DNA from: JASLDZ01 sp965199975
GTDB taxonomy: Bacteria; Pseudomonadota; Alphaproteobacteria; Caulobacterales; Caulobacteraceae
Assembly: GCA_965199975.1 (NCBI GenBank)
Contig: OZ241340.1
Coordinates: forward strand, 2,108,001 to 2,172,000
Direction: 5' to 3'
DNA: 64,000 bases
In this document: positions 49,379 to 59,970 of the stretch, piece by piece
How positions within the stretch are numbered: the stretch's first letter is position 1
How the letters are laid out: each line of letters starts with the position of its first letter
Made by a program: the position numbers and the translations under genes
The notes under the pieces: model-generated
What the model was told of the DNA's origin: nothing
The model's database searches: none
What the model saw: only the letters and a program-made list of their open reading frames with translations

Positions 49379-49544
49379 GCCACCCAGGGGGGCGCGCCTC
49401 GCCTGAGGGCGCCGGCGTCCAGCTCGCCGCGGTGGCGCGTGGGAGCGCACCCGCTATGACCAGGAAGTTGTGCTGGAGCCACAGGCCGTCGTCGTCGACC
49501 TCGCGGCCGTAGACCAGGGTGAGGAGCTGGGCCCACAGCATGCG

Positions 49545-50127
49545 GCTGCAGCGACGGAAGACGGCTGGTCGGGGTTGGCCGACTGGATGCGCAAGGCGGA
49601 GGGGCTGTGGACGAGTGAGGCGGACAGCGCCATGAGCCTTGTCGCCCGCTGGAACTATCACAACGAGCTGGGTTCGCAGTTCCCGACGAAGGCTTTGCGG
49701 GTCGCCTACGCGAAGGCTGGCAGTCAGCCCGCGGCATGCTTACTGCGCGACGACACCGCCGTCGCCGACCACAAGCTTTACTGGGCTACGCCGGACAGCG
49801 AGGACGAAGCGTACTTCCTCATCGCCATTCTCAACAGCGAGGCGGCGCGCGCGCGCGTGGCCCACCTGCAGTCCCGCGGCCTCTTCGGCGCTCGCGACTT
49901 CGAAGGTGATCTTCACCCTGCCCATCCCGCGCTTCTCGGCGAAAGTGGCGCTCCATCGCACGCTGGCCAAGCTCGGCCGCGAGGCCGAGACGAAGGCGGC
50001 GGCCACGCCCATCGCCGACGACGCCGCCTTCCAGCGCGCCCGCCGCACCGTGCGTGAAGCGCTGCGCACCGATGGCGTGGCCGACCGCATCGACGCGGCG
50101 GTGAACCGCCTGATCGACGGCGGCTGA
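49545..50127 (+). pseudogene. Frameshifted C-terminal remnant of a DNA methylase / type II restriction-modification protein
   Basis: Two adjacent frames together read as one protein end. The first has LADWMRKAEGLWTSEADSAM, RWNYHNELGSQFPTKALRV, CLLRDDTAVADHKLYWAT and FLIAILNSEAARARVAHLQ. It breaks at about 49905, after GARDFE. The other frame then continues KVIFTLPIPRFSAKVALHRTL to DRIDAAVNRLIDGG. This matches, from memory, the target-recognition end of N6-adenine methylase/type IIG proteins. The catalytic N-terminal part is missing and the shift breaks what is left, so it is a dead relic of a lost defence system. Confidence 0.7.
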
Positions 50128-50628
50128 AGCTTCGGGCTCCGGGCGTCCCCAGATGGACGCGACACGTCTGCGCTACGGCGAACACGGGGTTGCAGGCCTG
50201 CCGCCGTGCGCCGAGAGGCTGGCGCTCGGCAGACGAGCCACTCGCCACGGGAAGGCGGAAGTCGGCCGAGTGACCGCCAGCGGGATGTTGGCGCTGTGTT
50301 CCCGCTTGAGCACGGGTGGCGGCGCCAAGCCGCGGCAGGTGCTGCTCAGCGTTCGACGTTGCCGCAGGCCAAGTCGAAACCATCGGCACGCTCAGCGTCC
50401 CGCCCCGGAGCAGCCGGCGCAAGGCGCACCTCCCCTCCCCGGCCGCTTCCTCAGCGTGGAAACGCAAACGCCACGCGCCGCTCCGCCCCAGTAGCGGTAG
50501 GGGGTGCAGGCCATGGGCGCGAGCTTAACCGCCCGCCTGGGGGGTGGATCAATCGCGGAATCGATGGCTCGCCCGATGTCAGGTCGCGCGCGCCGGTCGG
50601 TCCGAAGTCCGCCCGGTACCTCAGAATG
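50128..50628. other. Intergenic region downstream of rpoD with repeat copy C
   Basis: About 500 bp without a credible gene. It includes the third copy of the dispersed repeat and a GAGTGACCGCC box (50267-50277) that also precedes the copies at 23.1 kb (23088-23098). Confidence 0.5.
50341..50402 (+). repeat. Dispersed intergenic repeat, copy C
   Basis: Blocks GCTGCTCAGCGTTCGACG, GCAGGCCAAGTCGAAACCA and CACGCTCAGCGTCCCG align in order with copy B (23161-23226) at about 80 % by eye, with a 2-nt length difference in the A-run. Confidence 0.65.
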
Positions 50629-52566
<1,938 letters not shown>

Positions 52567-52636
52567 CAGATGATCCGTCCTGCGTCCGGCGCTTGCAGCT
52601 GCGTCGATCGCCAAAGAGTTAGTGGATGGCGCCGCC

Positions 52637-54589
52637 CTATGGGGCGAGGTCGTCCAGCGCATAGGTTCCGGACGCGATCGCGCGCTCGACGGCGTCGCGC
52701 TCGGCCTTCAAGCGGGTATAGGTAAGAAAGTCTGGCTCCCGCTCAAGGTCTGCATCGCGTTCCATCTCCTGCCTCGCGTCCGCCAACGCGCGATTCAAGG
52801 CGGTGATGCGCAGAAGCAGCGCATAGGCCTGCGACCAAAGCGCGCGAAGCTCCTCTGGCTCCACGCCGTGTTGCAGAAAGGGCGCCGCTGAGCGGACGGC
52901 GGCCCAGTTCACCTGGGCCAGACGCTCGGCGTGGCCACGCGCGGCGAGACCGGCGCGCAAGTCAGCGGGCTCGATCTGATCGACCTGCAGACGCAGCTGG
53001 ACGATGTCGCGGGCGAGGCCGTCGAGCGCCTCGTCGCAGAAGCCCTGCACGTTCAGGGTCTCGAAGCGTTCGTCGATCAGCTCCGGATGGCGCAGAAGCC
53101 CTTCGGCGAGGGCGGCGGCCAGAGGCGGCGGCGCAGCGGCCGAGCGGCGTTGCGCCTCCACCACCTGGGGCGTGGCGTCGTTGCGCAGCGGCTGGGCCAG
53201 GCGCGAGCCGAAGCGTCCGCCCGGCCGGCCCTTCCAGCGCGCCTCCGCCATGGCGCGACCCGCCCCGCTGAGGGTGGCGGCCGGGCGCGAAAGGGTGCGC
53301 AGCTCCTCGAAGCGGTCGAGCAGCGCCTCGCGGTACATCTGGGCGAGGTCACGGTCGGCGATGGCCCCGGCGAGCTTGCGCAGGCTCACCTTGAGGCCGG
53401 CGTAGCTCTCGGGCGTGGAGAGCGGCGCGGCAGCCTCGCGCTCGCGCTCGAACAGGAGCTGCACGAAGGGCGTGACCGCGCCCAGCTGCTCGCGGAGCGC
53501 GGCTGCGCCCTGGTCGCGCAGCACGTCGTCCGCGTCCTTCCCGCCGGTGGGGACGGCGAAGCGGAAGGAGCGGCCGGGCTGCAGCAGCGGCAGGGCGCGA
53601 TCGATGGAGCGGTAGGCGGCGCGGCGGCCGGCGGCGTCGCCGTCGAAGGCCAGCACCGGCTCGGGGGCGAGGCGCCACAGCGCCTCCATCTGCTCTTCGG
53701 TGAGCGCGGTGCCGAGCGGAGCCACCGCGGGAATCTCGGCGCGCTGGCAGGCGATCACGTCCATGTAGCCCTCGACCACCACCAGGGAGGCGAGGGCGCC
53801 GGCCTCCTTTCGGGTCTCGGCGGCGTGCAGCAGGCGGCGCGCTTCGGGCAGGCCGTAGAGGGTGGCGCCCTTGTGGAAGAGCGGGCTCTCCGGCCCGTTG
53901 AGGTACTTGGCGCGCGCCTCGGGATCGAGGGCGCGGCCGCCGAAGCTGACCACGCGCCCCCGCCCATCGGCGATGGGGAAGATGATGCGGTCGCGGAAGC
54001 GGTCGTAGGGGGCCGCACCGTCTTCGGGGGCGATGAGCAGGCCCGCCTCCACCAGCTCGGCCGGGCGCGCACCTTTGGCGATCAGGTGGTCCTTCAGTCC
54101 GGTGCGGCCGGCCGGCGCATAGCCCAGGCCGAAGCGCTCCCACTGCGCCTGCGGCAGGGCGCGCTTGTCGAGATAGCGGCGCGCGGCCTCGCCGGCCGGG
54201 CGTCGGAGCTGGGCCGAGAACCACGCCTGCGCCTCGACCATCCAGTCGGACAGGCCCTGGCGGCGCGCCTCCTGCTCTGCGGCGCGCGGATCGGGGGCGG
54301 GCAGGGACAGCCCCGCCTCGGCCGCCAGCCGCTCCACCGCCTCGCGGAAGGAGAGCCGCTCGGTCTCCTGCAGGAAGCCGATCAGGTCGCCGTGCTTGCC
54401 CGAGGAGAAGTCGTGGAAGAACCCCTTGTCGTCGTTGACGAAGAACGACGGGCTCTTCTCCTTGCCGAAGGGCGAGAGCCCCACCCATTCGCGCCCCTGC
54501 CGGCGCAGCTTCACCGAGCGCCCGATCACGTCCGACAGCCGCAAGCGGCCCTTCAGCTCGTCAAGGAAGCGCTCGTCCAGCCGGCTCAT
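52637..54589 (-). CDS. dnaG: DNA primase
   Basis: Protein of 650 aa that makes RNA primers at the replication fork. Toprim domain about residues 255-345 (VVEGYMDVIACQRAEIPAVAPLGTAL has the catalytic Glu; AFDGDAAGRRA the DxD). The C-terminal helicase-interaction domain follows. The N-terminal zinc ribbon is odd: where most DnaG proteins have CPFH and CFGC, this one reads WVGLSPFGKEKSPSF and HDFSSGKHGD, so all four zinc ligands are replaced. ATG overlaps the vapC-like stop by 4 nt. Confidence 0.95.
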   Translation of the reverse strand: MSRLDERFLDELKGRLRLSDVIGRSVKLRRQGREWVGLSPFGKEKSPSFFVNDDKGFFHDFSSGKHGDLIGFLQETERLSFREAVERLAAEAGLSLPAPDPRAAEQEARRQGLSDWMVEAQAWFSAQLRRPAGEAARRYLDKRALPQAQWERFGLGYAPAGRTGLKDHLIAKGARPAELVEAGLLIAPEDGAAPYDRFRDRIIFPIADGRGRVVSFGGRALDPEARAKYLNGPESPLFHKGATLYGLPEARRLLHAAETRKEAGALASLVVVEGYMDVIACQRAEIPAVAPLGTALTEEQMEALWRLAPEPVLAFDGDAAGRRAAYRSIDRALPLLQPGRSFRFAVPTGGKDADDVLRDQGAAALREQLGAVTPFVQLLFEREREAAAPLSTPESYAGLKVSLRKLAGAIADRDLAQMYREALLDRFEELRTLSRPAATLSGAGRAMAEARWKGRPGGRFGSRLAQPLRNDATPQVVEAQRRSAAAPPPLAAALAEGLLRHPELIDERFETLNVQGFCDEALDGLARDIVQLRLQVDQIEPADLRAGLAARGHAERLAQVNWAAVRSAAPFLQHGVEPEELRALWSQAYALLLRITALNRALADARQEMERDADLEREPDFLTYTRLKAERDAVERAIASGTYALDDLAP

Positions 54590-54969
54590 GGCGCCACAGC
54601 CGAACGGCCCCGCCAGCGCGCTTGGCGTTCAAGCGCCACGTCTAAGGTGGCGACGGCGCGCCGCTCGCCGGCGAGGGTGCGGTGCAGGGCGTCCGCTGGA
54701 TTCATCCCCGCCGCGGCCCCCTTGAGCGCCATGAGGATTTCGCCGAGTCTTTCCACGCCGACGCGCGGCAGGCCGATCAATTCTCGCAGGGCGGAGATGA
54801 CCTCAGCCTGTCGAAGCCCGTAAACCTTGCTCAACCCCCAGCCGGTCTCAAGCTTGGAAGTCGCTCCCACTTGGTCGTCGCAGGTCGCCACCAGTTCACG
54901 CGCCCGCGCCGCTTCGGTCCCGTCCCCGGAGACGATTCGCAGGAAGCCGTGCGTGTCGACGGCGATCAC
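54586..54969 (-). CDS. PIN-domain toxin, VapC-like
   Basis: Protein of 127 aa from GTG 54969, overlapping the antitoxin stop (GTGA). It has PIN layout: first acidic residue in AVDTHGFLRI (His where most have Asn), second in TSKLETGWGL (Glu), and the third acidic site in GMNPADALHRTLAG (Asp), then ATLD. Length suits VapC ribonucleases. The C-terminus (ERQARWRGRSAVAP) overlaps dnaG by 4 nt. Whether it is active is open, given the state of its antitoxin gene. Confidence 0.75.
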   Translation of the reverse strand: MIAVDTHGFLRIVSGDGTEAARARELVATCDDQVGATSKLETGWGLSKVYGLRQAEVISALRELIGLPRVGVERLGEILMALKGAAAGMNPADALHRTLAGERRAVATLDVALERQARWRGRSAVAP

Positions 54970-55262
54970 TGGCCGTCGGCCGACGACATGAAGCTGCGGC
55001 CACAGCGTTCGACCGCGCCTTCGTGAGCGACGCGCCGCATCTCCTCCACGCTGACTGGAGGCCGATCGTGTCTGAACATGCCGAAAACGTCCTCAATCCG
55101 CGTGGCCGCGCACGCCAGCTCCCGCTCGCACGCAGGAGCAGACCGTCGGGCGTCTCCTCCAAACGGATATGATCGCCGGCCTGCCAGCCGCGACCCTCGT
55201 GCACCGCCTCGGGCAGGATCAGCTGGCCCTTGGTGGAAGGCGCGGTCGTGGCGGCTTTTCAT
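54966..55262 (-). pseudogene. VapB/AbrB-type antitoxin with two compensating frameshifts
   Basis: The open frame from ATG 55262 to 54966 (98 aa) is continuous, but between 55259 and about 55107 the family resemblance is in another frame. There the sequence would read KAATTAPSTKGQLILPEAV then GWQAGDHIRLEETPDGLLLR, a perfect AbrB-type DNA-binding domain. One extra A in ATGAAAAGCC (55256-55259) throws the frame, and a one-base loss within 55107-55129 restores it. The C-terminal part (TRIEDVFGMFRHDRPPVSVEEM), which binds the toxin in such systems, is back in frame. Sequencing error is possible but needs two events. Confidence 0.65.
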
Positions 55263-55386
55263 GCGGACACGGCAGGCGTTCCGGTAAGACGCCCGTAGAC
55301 TAGGCGAGTGTCGCCTACCGCGCGACCGCCTTGCCGTCGCAGGCGGCGGCGGCCAAGCTGATCGACGTCCACTGGAGCCGCCATCC

Positions 55387-55845
55387 ATGCCGCCACGCGA
55401 GATCGCCTACGTTCACATCGCCTCGCTGGTCGGCCAGGAGGTGGGCGTTTCGGACTGGCTGGAGATCAGCCAGGAGCGGGTGAATCGCTTCGCCGACGCG
55501 ACCGGCGATCATCAGTGGATCCACGTGGACGTAGAACGCGCCACCCGCGAGATCGGCGGCCCCATCGCGCACGGCTATCTCACTCTTTCGTTGATCGCGG
55601 GACTGGCGCCGCAGATCATGACGGTGAGCGGCGTGGCGCGCGGCATCAACTACGGCGCCGACAAGGTGCGCTTCACCAGCACCGTGCCGGTCGGTGCGCA
55701 CGTACGATTGCGCCAGGAGATGCTCGCCGCCGAGCCCAAGGCAGGCGGGCTACAGGTGAGGAACCGCTGCACGATGGAGATCAAGGGGCAGGAGCGGCCG
55801 GCCTGCGTGGCCGAGACCCTGTCAGTGCTCTACCCCGCGGAGTGA
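55387..55845 (+). CDS. MaoC-like (R)-specific enoyl hydratase
   Basis: Protein of 152 aa, hot-dog fold. The hydratase motif is complete: RFADATGDHQWIHVD (catalytic Asp and His), then GPIAHGYLTLSLIAGL. It likely hydrates trans-2-enoyl-CoA to the (R)-3-hydroxy form. The ATG lies 5 bp inside a short plus-strand gap; no operon partner is evident. Confidence 0.9.
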   Translation: MPPREIAYVHIASLVGQEVGVSDWLEISQERVNRFADATGDHQWIHVDVERATREIGGPIAHGYLTLSLIAGLAPQIMTVSGVARGINYGADKVRFTSTVPVGAHVRLRQEMLAAEPKAGGLQVRNRCTMEIKGQERPACVAETLSVLYPAE

Positions 55846-55932
55846 AACCACGGCGCGCCCTGGAACGAACCTGTGCACGGGCCCACATGATCGCGTGAGA
55901 GCCGAGAACGTCACCGTTTCCAAGGAGCAACC

Positions 55933-56373
55933 ATGTTCGGCCTGTTCGAGTCTCCCGCCCCCAAGGCCGACGCCACCCGCTACCCGGTGATGCGGACCGA
56001 CGCGCAGTGGCGTGCCCAGCTGCCTGGCGGCGCCTACGATGTGCTGCGCCACGATGGCACCGAGGCGCCCTACACCAGCCCGCTCAACAAGGTGCACCAG
56101 CCCGGCGTATTCTCGTGCCGCGGCTGCAACAATGCGCTCTACAAGACCGCTGACAAGTTCGACAGCGGCACGGGCTGGCCCTCGTTCACGCGCCCTCTGG
56201 CGCCAAAGGGCGCTATCCTGACCAGGACCGACCGCTCCATGTTCATGGCGCGAACGGAGGTGCACTGCGCGCGCTGCGGTGGCCACCTGGGCCATGTGTT
56301 CGACGACGGTCCTGCGCCCACGGGCTTGCGCTACTGCATGAACGGGGTGGCGATGATCTTCCACGCAGCCTGA
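55933..56373 (+). CDS. msrB: Peptide-methionine (R)-S-oxide reductase
   Basis: Protein of 146 aa. Zinc ligands are in SCRGCNNALY and HCARCGGHLGHVF. The C-terminal active site is FDDGPAPTGLRYCMNGVAM with the catalytic Cys. FDSGTGWPSF is the substrate site. It repairs oxidised methionine. AAGGAG precedes the ATG. Cytosolic (no signal peptide). Confidence 0.95.
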   Translation: MFGLFESPAPKADATRYPVMRTDAQWRAQLPGGAYDVLRHDGTEAPYTSPLNKVHQPGVFSCRGCNNALYKTADKFDSGTGWPSFTRPLAPKGAILTRTDRSMFMARTEVHCARCGGHLGHVFDDGPAPTGLRYCMNGVAMIFHAA

Positions 56374-56416
56374 GCGTTAGGGGCCGCCTCCGCTCGCTTA
56401 CCTGAAAAGCCGCACC

Positions 56417-57271
56417 ATGACACTGCCCGCCGATCCAGTCTGGTTCATCACCGGCGCCTCTACGGGTTTCGGCCGCGACCTTGCCGAGCAGGTGGTCGCC
56501 CGTGGCTGGCGGCTGGTGGCTACCGCGCGCAGCGTCGAAGATTTGAAGGATCTGACCGAGGGTCGCGGTGATAAAGTTAAGGCCGTAACGCTCGACGTCA
56601 CCAAGCCGGACACCATCGCTTCCGCCGCGAAGACGGCGACCGACGCCTTCGGGCGCATCGACGTTCTCGTTAACAACGCCGGCTACGGCTACATGGCCGC
56701 CATCGAGGAGGGCGAGGACGATCAGGTCCGCGCCATGTTCGAGACCAACGTCTTCGGACTGATCGCAGTGACCAAGGCGGTGTTGCCCATTCTGCGTGCG
56801 CAGGGTTCTGGTTTTGTGGTGAACATCTCTTCGGTGGCCGGTCTTCTGGCCTTCGTGGGCTCGGGCTACTACGCCGCGACCAAGCACGCCGTGGAGGCGC
56901 TTTCGGAGGCGCTCTCCAAGGAGCTCGCGCCGCTCGGGCCCAAGGTGATGCTGGTCGAGCCCGGCCCGTTCCGCACGGACTTCGCCGGCCGCTCGCTGAA
57001 GACCACGCAGCACCCGCTCGACGCCTACGCCGCGACGGCGGGGGCGCGGCGCGAGGAGATGAAGGGCTACGCCGGCTCGCAGCCCGGGGACCCCGTCCGC
57101 GGCGCCAAGGCGATCATCGAGGCGGTGTCGTCGGACACGCCCCCCCTGCGACTCGTCTTGGGCGCCATGGGCGAGAAGGTGGTGCGCGAGAAGCTGGAGG
57201 GCGTGCTCAGCGAGATGGACGCCTGGAAGAGCGTCGCGCTGGGGGCCGACTTTCCCGAGGGCGAAGGCTGA
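56417..57271 (+). CDS. Short-chain dehydrogenase/reductase (SDR)
   Basis: Protein of 284 aa, classical SDR: cofactor motif TGASTGFGRDLAEQV (residues about 12-26), NNAGYG, catalytic Ser in NISSVAGLLAF and YxxxK in YYAATKHAVEAL. Substrate not predictable. It resembles the family with oxidoreductase plus a C-terminal extension (RREEMKGYAGSQPGDP) for substrate binding. Next gene 8 bp away on the same strand. Confidence 0.9.
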   Translation: MTLPADPVWFITGASTGFGRDLAEQVVARGWRLVATARSVEDLKDLTEGRGDKVKAVTLDVTKPDTIASAAKTATDAFGRIDVLVNNAGYGYMAAIEEGEDDQVRAMFETNVFGLIAVTKAVLPILRAQGSGFVVNISSVAGLLAFVGSGYYAATKHAVEALSEALSKELAPLGPKVMLVEPGPFRTDFAGRSLKTTQHPLDAYAATAGARREEMKGYAGSQPGDPVRGAKAIIEAVSSDTPPLRLVLGAMGEKVVREKLEGVLSEMDAWKSVALGADFPEGEG

Positions 57272-57279
57272 GCCGCTAC

Positions 57280-59412
57280 GTGGCCGAGGCCACCGCCCCG
57301 CCCGCGGCCGAGCGTCGGCCGCTCGTCATCGAGCAGCTGGGGCGCACGCGCACCGATTCTTACGCCTGGCTGAAGGACGCGAACTGGAAGGCGGTGATGC
57401 GCGATCCTTCCGCGCTCGCCGCGGATATCCGTACACACCTGGAGGCGGAGAACGCCTACACCCGAGCGGTGCTCGCCCCCACCGAGCCGCTGCAGGCGCA
57501 GATGTTCGCGGAGATGCGCGGGCGCATCAAGGAGGACGACAGCTCGCTTCCTGCACCCGATGGCGAGTGGGCCTACAGCGTGCGCTATCGCGAGGGCGAC
57601 CAGCACCCGCTGCACGTGCGCACCCCTCGCGACGGCGGCGACGAAGAGGTGCTGCTCGACGAGCCCGCGTTGTCGGCCGGCAAGGTCTTCTTCAGCATCG
57701 CCTCCGGCCAGCACAGCCCCGACCACGCGCTCTACGCCTACGCCGTCGACGAGCAGGGCTCGGAATACTTCGAGATCCGCCTGATCGACCTCGCCAGCGG
57801 GGAGACCCGCCCTCAGGTGATCGAGAGCTCAACCGGCGACTTCTGCTGGAGCCCCGACGGCCAGTGGCTGTTCTGGGTGTGGCGCGACGAGAACGCCCGC
57901 CCCGCCAAGGTCTTCCGCCGCGCCCGCGACGGCGACGCGGACGTGCTGGTCTACGAGCAGGCCGATCCCGGCTTCTTCGTACACGTGGGCGTCACCCAAA
58001 GCCGCGCCTTCATCGTGATCGGCGCCGGCGACCATGAGACCAGCGAAAGCCGCCTCATCGCCGCCGCGGACCCAACCGCCGAGCCGCGTGTGGTCGAACC
58101 GCGCACGCCTGGGCTTCGCTATTCGGTGGAGCACTGGCCGAGCGCGGGCGAGCCTGACCGGCTGGTGGTGCTGACCAACGCCGACGGGGCCATCGACTAC
58201 AAGATCATGTGGGCGCACGCGCAGGCCCTGGGGCGCGCGGACTGGCGCGAGTGGATCGCCCATGAGCCGGGCCGCTACATCACCGGCCTCGCTGTGCTGC
58301 GCGACCATCTGGTGCGCGGCGAGCGTGTCGACGCCAACGACCGCATCGTCGTCACCGCCCGCGCAGACCTGGCCGAGCACGCGCTCACCTTTGAGGAGGA
58401 GGCCTACGCGCTCTCGTTCACCACGGGATTCGAGTGGGCGTCGCCGCGCATCACCTTCACCTACCAGTCGCCCACCACCCCGCGCTCCTGGTTCGACTAC
58501 GACCTGGTGACGCGCGAGCGGACGCTGCGCAAGGTGCAGCAGGTGCCGTCGGGCCACGATCCCGCGCTCTACGTCGCGCGGCGCCTGCACGCCCCCGCCG
58601 CCGACGGGGCGAGCGTGCCGATCACCGTGCTGATGCGGCGTGACACGCCGCTGGACGGCTCCGCGCCGATGCTGCTCTACGGCTACGGCGCCTATGGCAT
58701 CGCCATGGAGCCGTCCTTCTCCGTGCGCAACTTGAGCCTGGTCGACCGCGGTTGGATCTGGGCCACGGCGCACGTGCGCGGCGGCTCGGAGAAGGGCTGG
58801 GGCTGGTTCCTCGACGGGCGCAAGGAGACCAAGACCCGCACCTTCACCGACTTCGTCGCCTGCGCGGAACACCTGCAGGCGCACGGGTATGGCGCCGCCG
58901 GGCGCACGGTGGCCTACGGGGGCTCGGCGGGCGGCATGCTGATGGGCGCGGTCGCCAACCTGCGGCCGGAGTTGTGGGCCGGCGTCATCGGCGCGGTGCC
59001 GTTCGTGGACGTGCTCAACACCATGAGCGACGCCACCTTGCCGCTCACCCCGCCCGAGTGGCCCGAGTGGGGCGATCCCCTGCACGATGCGGCCGCCTAT
59101 GACCGCATCGCCGGCTACAGCCCTTACGACAACGTGGCCGCCCTGCCCTATCCCGCGGTGCTGGCCACCGGGGGCCTCTCCGACCCGCGCGTCACCTATT
59201 GGGAGCCGGCCAAGTGGGTGGCGCGCCTGCGCCACGAGACCACCTCCGCGCGGCCTGTGTTGCTCAAGCTCAACATGGAGGCCGGCCACGGCGGCGCTTC
59301 GGGCAGGTTCGACTTTCTCAAGGAGATCGCTTTGGACTACGCCTTCGCGGTCTGGGCGGTGGAGCAGGCCGATGAAAAGCGTGCCGACGCTGCGGGAGAC
59401 CACGCCGGCTGA
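57280..59412 (+). CDS. S9 family peptidase, oligopeptidase B-like
   Basis: Protein of 710 aa from GTG 57280. The N-terminal beta-propeller is about 70-420. The C-terminal alpha/beta hydrolase has catalytic Ser549 (YGGSAGGML), Asp635 (LSDPRVTYWEPAKW) and His670 (AGHGGASGRF). RGGSEKGWGWFLDGRKETK is typical of oligopeptidase B. It cleaves short peptides, usually after basic residues. No signal peptide. The GNAT gene start overlaps its last 41 bp. Confidence 0.93.
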   Translation: MAEATAPPAAERRPLVIEQLGRTRTDSYAWLKDANWKAVMRDPSALAADIRTHLEAENAYTRAVLAPTEPLQAQMFAEMRGRIKEDDSSLPAPDGEWAYSVRYREGDQHPLHVRTPRDGGDEEVLLDEPALSAGKVFFSIASGQHSPDHALYAYAVDEQGSEYFEIRLIDLASGETRPQVIESSTGDFCWSPDGQWLFWVWRDENARPAKVFRRARDGDADVLVYEQADPGFFVHVGVTQSRAFIVIGAGDHETSESRLIAAADPTAEPRVVEPRTPGLRYSVEHWPSAGEPDRLVVLTNADGAIDYKIMWAHAQALGRADWREWIAHEPGRYITGLAVLRDHLVRGERVDANDRIVVTARADLAEHALTFEEEAYALSFTTGFEWASPRITFTYQSPTTPRSWFDYDLVTRERTLRKVQQVPSGHDPALYVARRLHAPAADGASVPITVLMRRDTPLDGSAPMLLYGYGAYGIAMEPSFSVRNLSLVDRGWIWATAHVRGGSEKGWGWFLDGRKETKTRTFTDFVACAEHLQAHGYGAAGRTVAYGGSAGGMLMGAVANLRPELWAGVIGAVPFVDVLNTMSDATLPLTPPEWPEWGDPLHDAAAYDRIAGYSPYDNVAALPYPAVLATGGLSDPRVTYWEPAKWVARLRHETTSARPVLLKLNMEAGHGGASGRFDFLKEIALDYAFAVWAVEQADEKRADAAGDHAG

Positions 59413-59929
59413 TGCGCCCGCGCTAGCTCGCATCTACGCCGACGCCGTGCTGCACGGGGTCGGCACCTTCGAGGAGACGCCACCGAACCCGGCCGAGATG
59501 GAGCGCCGAAGGTGCGATGTGATCGGATACGGCCTGCCCCACGTCGTAGCCTGCGACGACTCCGGCAAGGTTGCGGGGTTCGCCTACGCCGGCCCGTTCC
59601 GCACGCGTGCCGGCTACCGCTGGACCGCCGAGACCACCGTCTACGTCGATCCCTCGGCGCATGGCCGCGGCGTCGGCTCGGCGCTGATCGGCGAGGTGGT
59701 GCGACGCTGCGAGATGCTCGGCCTGCGCCGCCTGATCGCCATCGTCGGCGGAGCGGAGAATGCGGGCTCCCTGGCCGTTCACGCCAGCCACGGCTTCGTG
59801 CGGGCGGGCGTCATCCCGGCGGCGGGCCTCAAGTTCGGGCGCTGGATCGACGTCGTCGTCCTGCACCGCGACCTGAACGGCGGCGCGGTCGGCGTCCCCC
59901 CGACCCCCGGCCTGCCTTTTCCGCGCTGA
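59372..59929 (+). CDS. GNAT N-acetyltransferase (phosphinothricin-type)
   Basis: Protein of 185 aa. LRETTPADAPALARIYADAV is the N-terminal substrate region. VYVDPSAHGRGVGSALIGEVV is the acetyl-CoA-binding motif A, and AENAGSLAVHASHGFVRAGV the C-terminal motif. It resembles the Pat/Bar group that acetylates amino groups of small toxic amino acids, but the natural substrate is unknown. Start inside the end of the peptidase gene suggests coupling. Confidence 0.88.
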   Translation: MKSVPTLRETTPADAPALARIYADAVLHGVGTFEETPPNPAEMERRRCDVIGYGLPHVVACDDSGKVAGFAYAGPFRTRAGYRWTAETTVYVDPSAHGRGVGSALIGEVVRRCEMLGLRRLIAIVGGAENAGSLAVHASHGFVRAGVIPAAGLKFGRWIDVVVLHRDLNGGAVGVPPTPGLPFPR

Positions 59930-59970
59930 CCCTCTTACCGCCAAGCCCGAGGCCGCCTAGGTTGGCCACC

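Noticed and set aside
47144..49450. A 768-aa minus-strand frame opposite the exported protein at 47798
   Set aside because: Only its last 112 codons look like a gene (47144-47482); the rest is Gly/Arg/Ala-rich shadow of the plus-strand gene.
52931..54823. A 630-aa open frame on the plus strand opposite dnaG
   Set aside because: Antisense shadow of a high-GC gene; Gln/Glu/Ala/Arg-rich, no domain, no ribosome-binding site.
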